Assembly: GCF_025165795.1 (NCBI RefSeq) | Contig: NZ_JAJAGO010000003.1 | Coordinates: 310,001 to 374,000, forward strand | Reading direction: 5' to 3' | Source: Streptomyces gossypii | GTDB taxonomy: Bacteria > Actinomycetota > Actinomycetes > Streptomycetales > Streptomycetaceae | Length of the DNA: 64,000 nucleotides | In this document: positions 53,057 to 62,078 of the stretch, piece after piece | Layout: each line of letters begins with the position of its first letter | How positions within the stretch are numbered: position 1 is the first letter of the stretch | Notes under the pieces: generated by a model | Database searches by the model: none | What the model was told of the DNA's origin: nothing | Seen by the model: only the letters and a program-made list of their open reading frames with translations | Translations under genes and position numbers: made by a program

Positions 53057-53716
53057 GTGGCAGAAGTACTGGGAATCACGACAGTTCCGGGGCGCGGTGT
53101 GCGTGTCGGCATCGGAGGTATGCCGGTGATAGCGCCCTGGCCTGCCACTCGGCCAGCGCAACCCGCGTCCAAAGCCCCGGCACTCGGGGGCGCTGACGAC
53201 GAGATGGCAGCGGGCACCACTGCGGGCACCACGGTCGACCACCTCACCGAGACCTACCGCACCCACTACCGATCGCTGCTGGGGCTGGCGGCGTTGCTCC
53301 TGGATGACACCGCGTCCTGCGAGGACGTCGTCCAGGAGGCGTTCATCCGGGTGCACTCCGCCCGCAAGCGGGTCCGCGACCCGGAGAAGACCCTCGCGTA
53401 TCTGCGGCAGACCGTCGTCAACCTCTCCCGCTCCACGCTCCGCCGTCGCATCCTCGGCATGAAGCTGCTGTCGAAGCCGATGCCGGACATGGCGAGCGCG
53501 GAAGAGGGCGCGTATGACCGGATCGAGCGCGACGAACTGAAGAAGGCGCTGGGTCGGCTGCAGCGCCGTCAGCGTGAAGTGCTGGTGCTACGCTATTTCG
53601 CGGACATGACAGAGTCGCAGGTCGCAGAGGTTTTGGGGCTCTCACTCGGTTCCGTGAAGGCGTACGGCTCCCGTGGGATCGCCGCACTCCGGGTCGCCAT
53701 GGAGGCGGTGTCATGA
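53057..53716 (+). CDS. SigE-family RNA polymerase sigma factor
   Basis: 219 residues. Region 2 (YRSLLGLAALLLDDTASCEDVVQEAFIRV) and region 4 (LQRRQREVLVLRYFADMTESQVAEVLGLS) are complete, the pattern of ECF-type SigE-family factors of Streptomyces. The first 45 residues before region 2 are poorly conserved; GTG 53057 is the earliest plausible start. Its stop overlaps the next gene by four bases; that gene encodes a single-pass membrane protein, in the position of an anti-sigma factor. Confidence 0.9.
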   Translation: MAEVLGITTVPGRGVRVGIGGMPVIAPWPATRPAQPASKAPALGGADDEMAAGTTAGTTVDHLTETYRTHYRSLLGLAALLLDDTASCEDVVQEAFIRVHSARKRVRDPEKTLAYLRQTVVNLSRSTLRRRILGMKLLSKPMPDMASAEEGAYDRIERDELKKALGRLQRRQREVLVLRYFADMTESQVAEVLGLSLGSVKAYGSRGIAALRVAMEAVS

Positions 53717-55092
53717 GCAGTCGTGGGGAGGATCCCGACAGGCGTGGCCGGGAGCGGGAAATCCCGGGCAGTGAAGGCACCGGGGACAGTGCGGACCGGC
53801 TGGGGCCGGAAACGGAGCCGGAGCCGGCGACCGGGGTGAACGAAGCGGAAGGCGCCTCGAGCGACGCGGAAGCCGCCGAGGACACCGGGGACACCAAAGC
53901 AACCGAGGCCGACGCTTCGCCGGAGCCGGAGTCCGACCCGGACCCGGAGCCGGACCCGGAGTCAAAGCCGGAAGCGGAACCCTCACTGCTGGGCGAGGAC
54001 GAGCTGCGGCGGCTGCTGCGCGACACCGTGCGGGACATCAAACCATCCCCCGCCACCCTCGATCATCTCCGCAAGGCCGTACCGGCCCGCCGCGCGCACC
54101 GCCGTCAGGCTCTGATCGGCGCGGCGGCTGCCGTACTGCTCGGTGGCGCCGCCATCCCCGGACTGCTTCAGGTGGACATCGTGCCCGGTGGTGGGAAGCC
54201 CATGCACGCGGCGAGCCACTCGGAGTCGCAGGGCCCCGACGAGGAGCCCGAGGAGGACAGCAGCCGGCAGAGCAAGGACTCTCCCGACAGGGAGAAGCCC
54301 AGCAAGAGCAAGGGCGACAAGAAGTCCGAGGCCGAATCCGGCGAGCCCACCTCGGGCGCGACACGGGATCCCGACCCCAGCAGCAGTGGAGGCACCCAGG
54401 CCCCCAGTTGCGGACCGGACCAGCTGGGAGCGGCGTCCGCGAACGTCGGCGAGGCGGACGGCCAGGGCCGTATCCACGGCTCCTTCCGCGTCGAGAACAC
54501 CTCCGCGGCCACCTGCACCGTCGAGGGCGAAGGCGTCGTCGGCATCAGCGCGCAGGGCCAGGCGAGGAGCGCCGGGATACAGGTCGTCAACCACACCTCG
54601 GGCGACAGCGCCACCAGCCTGCTCTCCGACCCGGGGGCAGCACCGGCGCAGTTGGTGCTCGAGCCCGGAGCCGCGTACGTGGTGGAGTTCGCGTGGATTC
54701 CGCGCGAGGGCGGTGGCACCACCGGCTGTGCCACCTCCACCACACCGCCACCGCCCGACGACGGCGGCACGGCGGAGGGAGGTGACGGCTCGCCCAGCAC
54801 CGGCACCGGCACCAGCGGCGAGCCGGTGGAGAGCGGCGACGGCACACCCGACACGGACACCGGCGGCGCCGGCACGGGCGGCGGCGAACCGGAGACGTCC
54901 GGCGGGGCGGGTGCGGGCGGCAGTGACGGCGGGAGTGACGCCGGGGGCGGAGGCGGTGGCGATGGCAGGGCCGACGCCAGCGTCTCCGTGAGCCACACGC
55001 CCGATGTCGGCGACACCGCCGTGGCGGGCACGGTCCTGCCCGGAGCCTGCGCCGGCACGGTCTATCGCACGGGAGTGCTCGCGGGGTCCTGA
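53713..55092 (+). CDS. Single-pass membrane protein, possible anti-sigma partner
   Basis: 459 residues. About 90 acidic, Pro/Glu/Asp-rich residues precede a short conserved cytoplasmic segment (DELRRLLRDTVRDIKPSPATLDHLRKAVPARR, about 95-128), one membrane helix (ALIGAAAAVLLGGAAIPGLL) and an extracytoplasmic Ser/Gly/Asp-rich region with a folded core (GRIHGSFRVENTSAATCTVEGE). It is translated with the sigma gene (ATGA overlap). Organisation fits a sigma regulator, though no known anti-sigma fold or zinc motif is visible. The C-terminal Gly/Ser repeats are typical of wall-spanning linkers. Confidence 0.82.
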   Translation: MSSRGEDPDRRGREREIPGSEGTGDSADRLGPETEPEPATGVNEAEGASSDAEAAEDTGDTKATEADASPEPESDPDPEPDPESKPEAEPSLLGEDELRRLLRDTVRDIKPSPATLDHLRKAVPARRAHRRQALIGAAAAVLLGGAAIPGLLQVDIVPGGGKPMHAASHSESQGPDEEPEEDSSRQSKDSPDREKPSKSKGDKKSEAESGEPTSGATRDPDPSSSGGTQAPSCGPDQLGAASANVGEADGQGRIHGSFRVENTSAATCTVEGEGVVGISAQGQARSAGIQVVNHTSGDSATSLLSDPGAAPAQLVLEPGAAYVVEFAWIPREGGGTTGCATSTTPPPPDDGGTAEGGDGSPSTGTGTSGEPVESGDGTPDTDTGGAGTGGGEPETSGGAGAGGSDGGSDAGGGGGGDGRADASVSVSHTPDVGDTAVAGTVLPGACAGTVYRTGVLAGS

Positions 55093-55203
55093 GAAAGCTG
55101 ATCCCGACCGGACGCGGCACCGTACGTACGCCGGACGGGTGCGGCGCGGTCGTCCCCGGACCCTGGCGACGGAGGCCGTGCGGCGGAGCCGTACCTTTGA
55201 TGC

Positions 55204-56049
55204 GTGTACCGGTTCCTGCTGACTCCCCGATGGTGGGGGATCAACGTCTTCGTCGTGCTGGCGATCCCGGTCTGCCTCTTCATGGGCAGCTGGCAGCTCA
55301 CCCGCTTCGAGGCGCGCGTCGACAACCACCAGCAGCAGGAGCGCTCGGCCGCCGACGCCGCCGAGGCGAGGACCGCGCCGCTGAGCACGCTGCTGCCGGT
55401 CACCCAGGAGACCAGTGGCCGTGCCGCCCGTGCCACCGGGCGTTTCGACACCGAGCACCCGCTTCTCGTACCGGACCGGCGACTCGACGGTGAGCGCGGC
55501 TTCTACGTGCTGAACCTGCTGCGCACCGACTCCGGCAAGGCCCTCCCGGTGGTACGGGGCTGGCTGCCCGGCAGTCCGGACCCGGGCAAGGTGCCCGAGG
55601 CCCCGGACGGCGAGGTGACCGTGACCGGCTCGCTCCAGTCGACCGAGTCGGAGCGGACGCCCGGAGCGTCGCCGGGCGCGCTGCCCGAGGGCCAGCTCGG
55701 CATCATCAGTGATGCCTCGCTGGTGAACCTCGTCCCCTACGACGTGCACGCCGCCTGGATCACGGTGCAGCGCACGGACGCCCCGCTGAAGCCGGTGCCG
55801 CCGGTCGCACCCGCCAACACCGGCCTCGACATGAAGGCGTTCCAGAACCTCGGCTACACGGCCGAGTGGTTCGTCTTCGCGGGCTTCGTCCTGTTCATGT
55901 GGTTCCGCCTGTTCCGCCGCGAAGCGGAGCTGGCGAAGGACGCGGAGCTGGGCCTCAGCCCTGAGGACCCGGCACCTGAGGCACCTCCGGCACCTGCGGA
56001 GAGCCGAGATGACGCGACGCGAACTCGATCTCCAAGCGGAGCTGCTTGA
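55204..56049 (+). CDS. SURF1 family protein
   Basis: 281 residues. Two membrane helices, near the N-terminus (WWGINVFVVLAIPVCLFMGSWQLTRF) and near residue 225 (FVFAGFVLFMWFRLF), flank the SURF1 extracytoplasmic domain (VVRGWLPG is its signature). SURF1 assists assembly of the cytochrome c oxidase of the aa3 type. GTG 55204 is the family start. Its last 95 bases overlap the converging peptidase gene. The Pro/Glu-rich C-terminal 40 residues vary in the family. Confidence 0.88.
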   Translation: MYRFLLTPRWWGINVFVVLAIPVCLFMGSWQLTRFEARVDNHQQQERSAADAAEARTAPLSTLLPVTQETSGRAARATGRFDTEHPLLVPDRRLDGERGFYVLNLLRTDSGKALPVVRGWLPGSPDPGKVPEAPDGEVTVTGSLQSTESERTPGASPGALPEGQLGIISDASLVNLVPYDVHAAWITVQRTDAPLKPVPPVAPANTGLDMKAFQNLGYTAEWFVFAGFVLFMWFRLFRREAELAKDAELGLSPEDPAPEAPPAPAESRDDATRTRSPSGAA

Positions 56050-57877
56050 TCCGCTCCTCCACCACCAGCGAGCCGTGTCCCGCGTCGTAGCGGTAGACCT
56101 CGGGCGGGTGGCCGCGCTGGGCGAGCCGCTCCACATAGTTCTCGACCTGCTGGATCGGGCAACGAGGGTCGTTCATCCCGGCCGAGATGTAGACGGGCGC
56201 CCGTACGTCGTCGACATAGCTGATCGGTGACGACGCCGCGTAGCGCTCCGGCACCTCCTCCGGGGTGCCGCCCAGCAGCGTGCGGTCCATCGACTTCAGG
56301 GCCTCCATCTCGTCGTGGTAGGCCGTGACGTAGTCCGCGACCGGCACCGCCGCCAGACCCAGCGCCCACACCTCGGGCTGGGTGCCCAGGCCGAGCAGCG
56401 TCAGATATCCGCCCCACGAGCCGCCTGCCAGCACCAGCCGCTCCGGGTCGGCGAGACCGGACGCGACGGCCCACTCCCGTACGGCGCCGATGTCCTCCAG
56501 TTCGATCAGGCCCACCCGGTGCTTGAGCGCGTCCGTCCAGGCGCGCCCGTAGCCGGTCGAGCCGCGGTAGTTCACGCGTACGACCGCGTAGCCGTGGTCG
56601 ACCCAGGCGGCGGGCTGCCCCGCGAACGCGTCGCTGTCGTGCCAGGTGGGGCCGCCGTGCACATCGAAGACGGTGGGGAACGGGCCGGTTCCGGCGGGCT
56701 TCTGCACCAGCGCGTGCACGGCGCCCCCGGGCCCCTCCACCCAGACGCCCTCGACGGGCACCGACTCGGGCGCCTTTGCCCCCGGGGGATCGAGGACCAC
56801 CGCGCCGGAAGTCGAACGCACCTGCGGGGGACGCGCGGCCGAGGACCAGAGATACTCCACCGTCCCGTCCGGCCGGGCGGTCGCGCCGGATACCGAACCC
56901 TCGGGCGTCTCCACCCGTACGAGGGTGCCGGAGGCGATCTCGTACCGCCACATCTCGCTGCGCGCCTGGTGGCTGTGGACGACCAGAAGCGCGCTGCCGT
57001 CCGGATACCACTCGGCGCCGACATCACCCGGCAGGTCGATCTCCAGATCCGTCGTCCGGCCGCTGACGGGATCCCAGATCATCGGCTCCCACCGGCCGCG
57101 CCGCTGATGGCCGACGAGCAGCCGCGAGTCGCCCGCGACGGGGGCGAAGCCCAGCGTGGTCAGCCCCAGCTCCTCGGTGCCGCCCGCGGAGTCGTCCAGC
57201 TCGGCGACCTTGCTGCCGTCCGGGCGCACCACGCGCAACGCGGAGTGCATGGCGTCGCCGTGCTCGGTGTGTTCGACGGCGATCAGGGTGCCGTCGTGCG
57301 AGAGGGCGCCGACACCGGCGGACTCCGGGTGCCGGTAGATCTCGGCGGGCTCGGCGCCGGGACGTACGACATGGAGGGTCGAGCCCTCATCGTCGGTCGA
57401 GCGGCCGACGACGGCGGTGCCGTCCCGGCCCAGGACCAGCCCGGCCGGGTACGAGGCCGCCAGGCCGGGGGTCGCGGGCTCGTCTGGGCCGCCGCCGAAG
57501 GGCTGGCGCAGCCAGACGCCGAACTCGTCGCCGTCCTTGTCCGAGAACCACCAGATCCACTCGCCGTCGGGCGTCAGGGTGCCGTCAGTTGTGCCGTTGG
57601 GGCGGTCGGTGACCTGGCGCTGGGTGCCGGTGGTGCGGTCCCAGGCGTACAGCTCGAAGGTCCCGGTGGCGTTGGAGACGAACAGCGAGCGGTCGGGGGC
57701 GTCCTCGGCCCAGTCCGGGAGGCCGACGCGGGGGGCGCGGAAGCGCTGTTCCCAGTTGGGCACGGTCTCGGCGGGGATGGTCTCCGGGGTCTCCGGGGTC
57801 TCCGGGGTCTCCGGGGTTGCCGGGCTGGTGGGAGCGGGTGGCGCGGTCTCGGCGCCTGCTTCGCGGTTCGTCGTCAT
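55955..57877 (-). CDS. S9-family prolyl oligopeptidase-like peptidase
   Basis: 640 residues from ATG 57877 (ATG 57907 is an alternative with no better site). A beta-propeller half (WDRTTGTQRQVTD and similar repeats) precedes the alpha/beta hydrolase half with GGSWGGYLTL (catalytic Ser), NDPRCPIQQ (Asp region) and DAGHGS (His). It cleaves peptides or acyl-peptides in the cytoplasm. The N-terminal TPETPETPETPET is encoded by a 9-base repeat. Its end overlaps the SURF1 gene by 95 bases on the opposite strand. Confidence 0.92.
   Translation of the reverse strand: MTTNREAGAETAPPAPTSPATPETPETPETPETIPAETVPNWEQRFRAPRVGLPDWAEDAPDRSLFVSNATGTFELYAWDRTTGTQRQVTDRPNGTTDGTLTPDGEWIWWFSDKDGDEFGVWLRQPFGGGPDEPATPGLAASYPAGLVLGRDGTAVVGRSTDDEGSTLHVVRPGAEPAEIYRHPESAGVGALSHDGTLIAVEHTEHGDAMHSALRVVRPDGSKVAELDDSAGGTEELGLTTLGFAPVAGDSRLLVGHQRRGRWEPMIWDPVSGRTTDLEIDLPGDVGAEWYPDGSALLVVHSHQARSEMWRYEIASGTLVRVETPEGSVSGATARPDGTVEYLWSSAARPPQVRSTSGAVVLDPPGAKAPESVPVEGVWVEGPGGAVHALVQKPAGTGPFPTVFDVHGGPTWHDSDAFAGQPAAWVDHGYAVVRVNYRGSTGYGRAWTDALKHRVGLIELEDIGAVREWAVASGLADPERLVLAGGSWGGYLTLLGLGTQPEVWALGLAAVPVADYVTAYHDEMEALKSMDRTLLGGTPEEVPERYAASSPISYVDDVRAPVYISAGMNDPRCPIQQVENYVERLAQRGHPPEVYRYDAGHGSLVVEERIKQLRLEIEFASRHLGSPQVPEVPQVPGPQG
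57783..57822. repeat. 9-base tandem repeat in the peptidase gene
   Basis: Four copies of GGTCTCCGG encode the Thr-Pro-Glu repeats at the protein's N-terminus. Confidence 0.85.
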
Positions 57878-58193
57878 GAACCCATTGTCTCCTCGGCCGA
57901 GGTTCACTCGGTTGGCCGTCCCCGCCCGGCGCCCGAGGAAACGGGCTGCCCGTCAAGTACGTCCATAAAGGTGCTCGAACACGGCCGTCCGGGTGAACCC
58001 CAAGAACCTCCCGCACGGCCGGGAGTTGTGCAGGACGCTCCGGAAGCGGGACCTCGGCACGGGCGGCCGGAAACGGTCCCGTCAGCTTCGGCTGACCCCA
58101 GACCCCGGGCCGCCGACCCCCCTCGGCGGTCCGGGCGCCGGCCGTCTCTCCGGCCGTGGAGCCGTCCCCGAGCGGCGGGCCCGCACTGACCCG
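57878..58193. other. Intergenic region between peptidase and ROK genes
   Basis: 316 bases. Promoter of the peptidase gene is expected at its left end and the ROK terminator at its right end. GGCCGTCC/GGACGGCC-like words occur but no clear long hairpin; nothing coding is seen. Confidence 0.4.
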
Positions 58194-59375
58194 TCAGGCC
58201 ACCGGAGGGAAGAGCACCTGCTGGGCCGCGTCCTGGGCGGCGAGCAGTGCCCCGCGCAGCACACCCGCTCCGCCCAGCTCGCCGGGCCGTACCTCCGTAC
58301 GCAGCGGGGACAGCGCAGCCAGCTGCTCTTGGACGAGGGTGGCGAAAACCGTGCCGCCCGCCTGCCCCAGTTCGCCGCCGAGCACGACGCAGCCGGGGTC
58401 GAGGATGGCGGTGACCGCGGCGGCGCCCAGACTGACACGGGAGGCGAGGGCGGTCAGGAACGGCTCGCCGCCCGCACCGGCCGCCACGGCGGCGCGGACC
58501 GTCTCCTGGGCTGCGGGCGTGTCCCCGGTACCGGCCGTGGCGGCGAAGCCGTGCTCGACGGCGAGCGCGCATACGGCCGTAGCGCTGAGGAGTGAGTGCA
58601 GGCCGCCCTCGCAGCTCACGGCCGACGGCAGCCCCACAGTGCCCGGCACCGGCAGGAAGCCGATCTCACCGGCGCCGCCCGAAGTGCCGCGCCGCAGCCT
58701 GCCGTCGAGGACCACCGCCGCGCCGACGCCGTCGCCGAGCCAGAGCAGTACGAACGACTCGCGGTCCCGTGCCGCGCCCTGGCGCTGCTCGGCCATGGCG
58801 GCGAGGTTCGTCTCGTTCTCCAGCCGAACGGTGGCCGGGAGCCGCTGCTGGAGCAGGGCGATCAGCTGGTGGTGCCAGGCGCGGCCGGAGGTCTCGCGCA
58901 GGGCGCCGGTGGCCGGATCGATCAGTCCGGGTGCGCCGACGGCGACGGTGTGCAGCGGCTCCGCACCCGCCTGCTTCGCCGTCTGTTCGAGCAGATCGGC
59001 GGACCCGCGCGCGGCGGCCTCCGACGGGGTGTCCGGGCTGACGGGCAGCGCGGACTCGGCGAGCGTGGTGCCGAGCAGGTCGGTGACGAGGACGCGGACG
59101 CCGTCCGTCCGCATGTCGAGGGCGGCGAGGTGCGCCCGGTCGGCGGCGATCCCGTAGAGGCGCGCGTTGGGGCCCCGGCGCTTGGTGGCGGACTCGCCGA
59201 CGAGCCGGATCAGGCCGGTGTCCTGAAGCCGCTGGACCAGGTCGGCGACCGTCGGACGGGCGAGCCCGGTGAGGGTCTTGAGCTCGCTCGCCGAGAGGGG
59301 CCCGCGCTCTTGGAGCAGCCGTAGCGCGAGCCGGTCGTTGAGGGCCCGGGCGGTGCTCGGTGAGGCGGGAGGCAT
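58194..59375 (-). CDS. ROK-family transcriptional regulator
   Basis: 393 residues, standard length. The winged helix (SASELKTLTGLARPTVADLVQRL) is followed by the ROK domain: NETNLAAMAEQRQG, GGAGEIGFLPV and VLGGELGQAGG. The zinc Cys cluster of the larger ROK copy is not evident. It diverges from an MFS transporter gene, its probable target; sugars or sugar-like ligands are expected inducers. ATG 59375. Confidence 0.9.
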   Translation of the reverse strand: MPPASPSTARALNDRLALRLLQERGPLSASELKTLTGLARPTVADLVQRLQDTGLIRLVGESATKRRGPNARLYGIAADRAHLAALDMRTDGVRVLVTDLLGTTLAESALPVSPDTPSEAAARGSADLLEQTAKQAGAEPLHTVAVGAPGLIDPATGALRETSGRAWHHQLIALLQQRLPATVRLENETNLAAMAEQRQGAARDRESFVLLWLGDGVGAAVVLDGRLRRGTSGGAGEIGFLPVPGTVGLPSAVSCEGGLHSLLSATAVCALAVEHGFAATAGTGDTPAAQETVRAAVAAGAGGEPFLTALASRVSLGAAAVTAILDPGCVVLGGELGQAGGTVFATLVQEQLAALSPLRTEVRPGELGGAGVLRGALLAAQDAAQQVLFPPVA

Positions 59376-59428
59376 GCGCGGATCCTCTCAGATCTCGCTG
59401 GAGGTGCTCGGGTGCGGGGTTCTTTTCT

Positions 59429-59446
59429 TTCAGGAAGGGTCCCTGA
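59429..59446. promoter_or_regulatory. Possible ROK operator
   Basis: TCAGG (59430-59434) and CCTGA (59442-59446) form a spaced inverted repeat next to TAGTTTACC in the gap between the ROK and MFS genes. ROK repressors bind such palindromes; assignment is by position. Confidence 0.4.
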
Positions 59447-59511
59447 TAGTTTACCGACTCTCGAACGCCGCACCTGAGGGAGGCGGCTTTCCCAGGGGAG
59501 GAAGAGCCGGC

Positions 59512-60810
59512 ATGACGGCAGCAGACGAACCGACAGAGCACCGGGGCACCGGCGGCACCGGCGACACCGGGCACACCGGGCACGCCGGGGGACCGCAGCT
59601 GGGGAGAGCCCGCATCGCCGTAGCCGCCGTCTTCTGCGCACACGGCGCGGTGACCGGAAGCTTCGCCACCCGTATCCCGTGGATTCAGGAGCATGCCGGG
59701 GTGTCCGCCGGGCAGTTGGGCTTCGCCCTCGCCTTCCCGGCCTTCGGCGGTCTGCTGGCGATGCCCATGGCCGGGGCGGTGAGCCACCGCTACGGCGAGG
59801 GGCGCGCGCTACGCGTCCTGCTGGTCCTGTGGACCCTGGCGCTGGTCCTCCCCGGATACGCCCCGAACTTCGTCGCGCTGTGCGGCGCGCTCTTTTTCTA
59901 CGGGGCCGCCGCGGGGATGTCCGCCGTGGTGATGAACGCGCTCGGGGTGGAGACGGAGGCGCGCCTCGGCCGGTCGATCATGTCCGGACTGCACGGCATG
60001 TGGAGCGTCGGGGTGCTGGTCGGCTCCGTCGGCGGCACCGTCGCGGCGCACTTCGGCACCGACGCCCGGGTTCATCACGGCCTTGCCTCGGCCGGGTTGA
60101 CCGTGTGCGGGCTGCTCGCCTGCCGGGGAGCCCTCGGCATCCGCAGCCAGCCGGACACCGAGCCGCCGCCGCGCTTCGCGGCACCGCCCAAGACGGCGGT
60201 CCTCATCGGAGCCGTAGCCTTCTGTTCGGTCTTCGCGGAGGGCGCGAGCCTGGACTGGTCGGCGGTCTACCTGCGGGACGTCCTGGGCACCTCACCCGGC
60301 CTCGCCGCGGCCACCACCACCGCCTTCGTCCTGACGATGGCCCTGGCCAGGCTCGCGGGCGACAAGGTCATCGACCGCTTCGGCGCCGTACGCACGGTGC
60401 GCGGGGGAGGGGTGCTGGCCGGTCTGGGCGGCCTGCTGGTGATCAGTGCGCCCTCGGCCGCCGTGACGATGGCGGGCTTCGGGCTGCTCGGGCTCGGGGT
60501 CGCGGTGGTCGTGCCGGTCGCCTACGTCGCGGCGGCTCGCAGCGGCCCGGCGCCCTCCCAGGCCATCGCAGGCGTCGCCACCATCACCTACGCCTCGGGC
60601 CTGATCGCGCCCTCAGCGATCGGCGGAATCGCCGACCTGACCTCGCTGACGGTGTCGTTCGGCCTGGTGACGGCCCTGGCCTTCGGGCTGACCCTGGGTG
60701 CGGGCATCCTGCGCCCGGGCAAGCGTGCGAGTGCAACGACGGACGGCCCCGCCGCCGGAGACGGCCGCGACGCGGTGGCACCCGCCGCCCCGGAGCGCCG
60801 CAAACCCTGA
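59512..60810 (+). CDS. MFS transporter paired with ROK regulator (second pair)
   Basis: 432 residues, about 12 helices. GSFATRIPWIQEHAGVSAGQLG after the first helix and GAVSHRYGEGRAL in the motif A loop place it in the same MFS subfamily as the 37.8-kb copy, probably sugar-type carriers. ATG 59512 follows GGGGAGG. Divergent from the ROK gene. The Thr/Gly/His-rich first 30 residues are not conserved-looking. Confidence 0.88.
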   Translation: MTAADEPTEHRGTGGTGDTGHTGHAGGPQLGRARIAVAAVFCAHGAVTGSFATRIPWIQEHAGVSAGQLGFALAFPAFGGLLAMPMAGAVSHRYGEGRALRVLLVLWTLALVLPGYAPNFVALCGALFFYGAAAGMSAVVMNALGVETEARLGRSIMSGLHGMWSVGVLVGSVGGTVAAHFGTDARVHHGLASAGLTVCGLLACRGALGIRSQPDTEPPPRFAAPPKTAVLIGAVAFCSVFAEGASLDWSAVYLRDVLGTSPGLAAATTTAFVLTMALARLAGDKVIDRFGAVRTVRGGGVLAGLGGLLVISAPSAAVTMAGFGLLGLGVAVVVPVAYVAAARSGPAPSQAIAGVATITYASGLIAPSAIGGIADLTSLTVSFGLVTALAFGLTLGAGILRPGKRASATTDGPAAGDGRDAVAPAAPERRKP

Positions 60811-61316
60811 CCCGGGCGGCAGGCCGGAGCGTGCTTCCTCCCGCGGTGACCCCGCCGAAGGGCGGGGGATCGAGGCAGACCGAGAAGCCGCGACGGAACG
60901 GACGCCACCATGACGATCGCCACGAGCGCGGCAGCAGCCTCCGGTCGGACGCCCGACCCGGCCGGATGCACCGGAGGGTCGGCCAGCCAGCCGCCGCCTG
61001 GGCGGCGGGCTCGGCTGTGGCGGGGGCGGTTACGGCGTGACGAGATTGCCCCCGATCACGGGACAGCCCTTACCTTTTTCTTGTTCATGGATGCCAACGA
61101 CTGACGTGAGCAGGGCAAACACCGCCACTCATTCGTTGTAGGGGCGTGCTTAATTCAGATGAACGCGCTTCCGCGAAGGCCGGCTATCGACCCACGTGGC
61201 AATAATCCGACTGGTGTCCCAGGGGTGAAGTCCCGGACATTCCGCTGCGCCTGCGGACGGGTACCGACACTCTGCTGAGTGTCGATCCGAGCGGCACTCC
61301 GGCGGGGGACCGTGCT
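60811..61316. other. Intergenic region before the cis-prenyltransferase gene
   Basis: 506 bases. A 64-codon frame at 60910-61104 (ATG, Arg/Gly/Pro-rich) has no ribosome site or recognisable feature and I do not call it. The AT-richer part near 61070-61160 should contain the promoter of the prenyltransferase operon. Confidence 0.45.
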
Positions 61317-62078
61317 GTGACAGCCGGGGGAGAACGCGTGATACCTGAAGCCCGCCAAGGGACCGTTCCGCGCCATGTCGCCTGCGTGATGGACGGAAAC
61401 GGCCGATGGGCGGCCCAGCGGTCCCAACCCCGTACGTCGGGCCATCGCGCGGCGGAGACCACGGTGATCGACGTGATCGAGGCGGCGCGGACCTCGGGGG
61501 TGCAGTGGCTGAGCCTGTACGCGTTCTCCACCGAGAACTGGCGACGCCCGAGCCAAGAAGTCGACTTCCTCATGCAACTGGTGCGCCGAGTGGTACGCAA
61601 ACACGCCCCGTTGCTGCACGCGCGCGGCATCCGCTGCCGGTTCCTCGGAGCATCGGATCCGAGAATCCCCGGACCGCTGGCCCGGGACTTCGCCGACCTC
61701 ACCACGCTGACCGAGGCCAACCGTGGCATGACGCTGACAGTGGCCTTCGACCACGGCGGGCGCGGCGACATCGTCGAGGCGGCACGCTCCCTCATCCGCG
61801 CCGGGGTGCCCGCCGATGACGTCGACGAGCAGTGCTTCGCCGCTCATCTGCCCGTCCCCGACACACCCGACGTGGACCTCGTCATCCGGACCTCCGGCGA
61901 ACAGCGCATCTCCAACTTCATGCTCTGGCAGGTGGCCTACGCCGAGTGGATCTTCCCGTCGGTGCTCTGGCCCGACTTCCGCGCACCGCACTTCCTGGAG
62001 TGCCTGCACACCTACCAGCAACGCAGTCGCCGCTTCGGCGGCGTGACGCCGCACGCGAACGGAGAACCGCACCCGTGA
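61317..62078 (+). CDS. cis-Prenyltransferase (polyprenyl diphosphate synthase, UppS-like)
   Basis: 253 residues. CVMDGNGRWA (catalytic Asp and diphosphate contact), the SLYAFSTENWRRP loop and DLVIRTSGEQRISNFMLWQ are the five-region UppS signature. It chains isopentenyl diphosphate in cis onto an allylic primer. Streptomyces already has housekeeping UppS, so this copy, coupled to an oxygenase-like gene by a GTGA overlap, probably makes a shorter or specialised polyprenyl diphosphate (inference). GTG 61317; a GTG at 61338 is possible. Confidence 0.92.
   Translation: MTAGGERVIPEARQGTVPRHVACVMDGNGRWAAQRSQPRTSGHRAAETTVIDVIEAARTSGVQWLSLYAFSTENWRRPSQEVDFLMQLVRRVVRKHAPLLHARGIRCRFLGASDPRIPGPLARDFADLTTLTEANRGMTLTVAFDHGGRGDIVEAARSLIRAGVPADDVDEQCFAAHLPVPDTPDVDLVIRTSGEQRISNFMLWQVAYAEWIFPSVLWPDFRAPHFLECLHTYQQRSRRFGGVTPHANGEPHP

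Noticed and set aside
60910..61104. 64-codon small protein
   Set aside because: No ribosome site, Arg/Gly/Pro-rich translation typical of non-coding GC-rich DNA, no recognisable feature.
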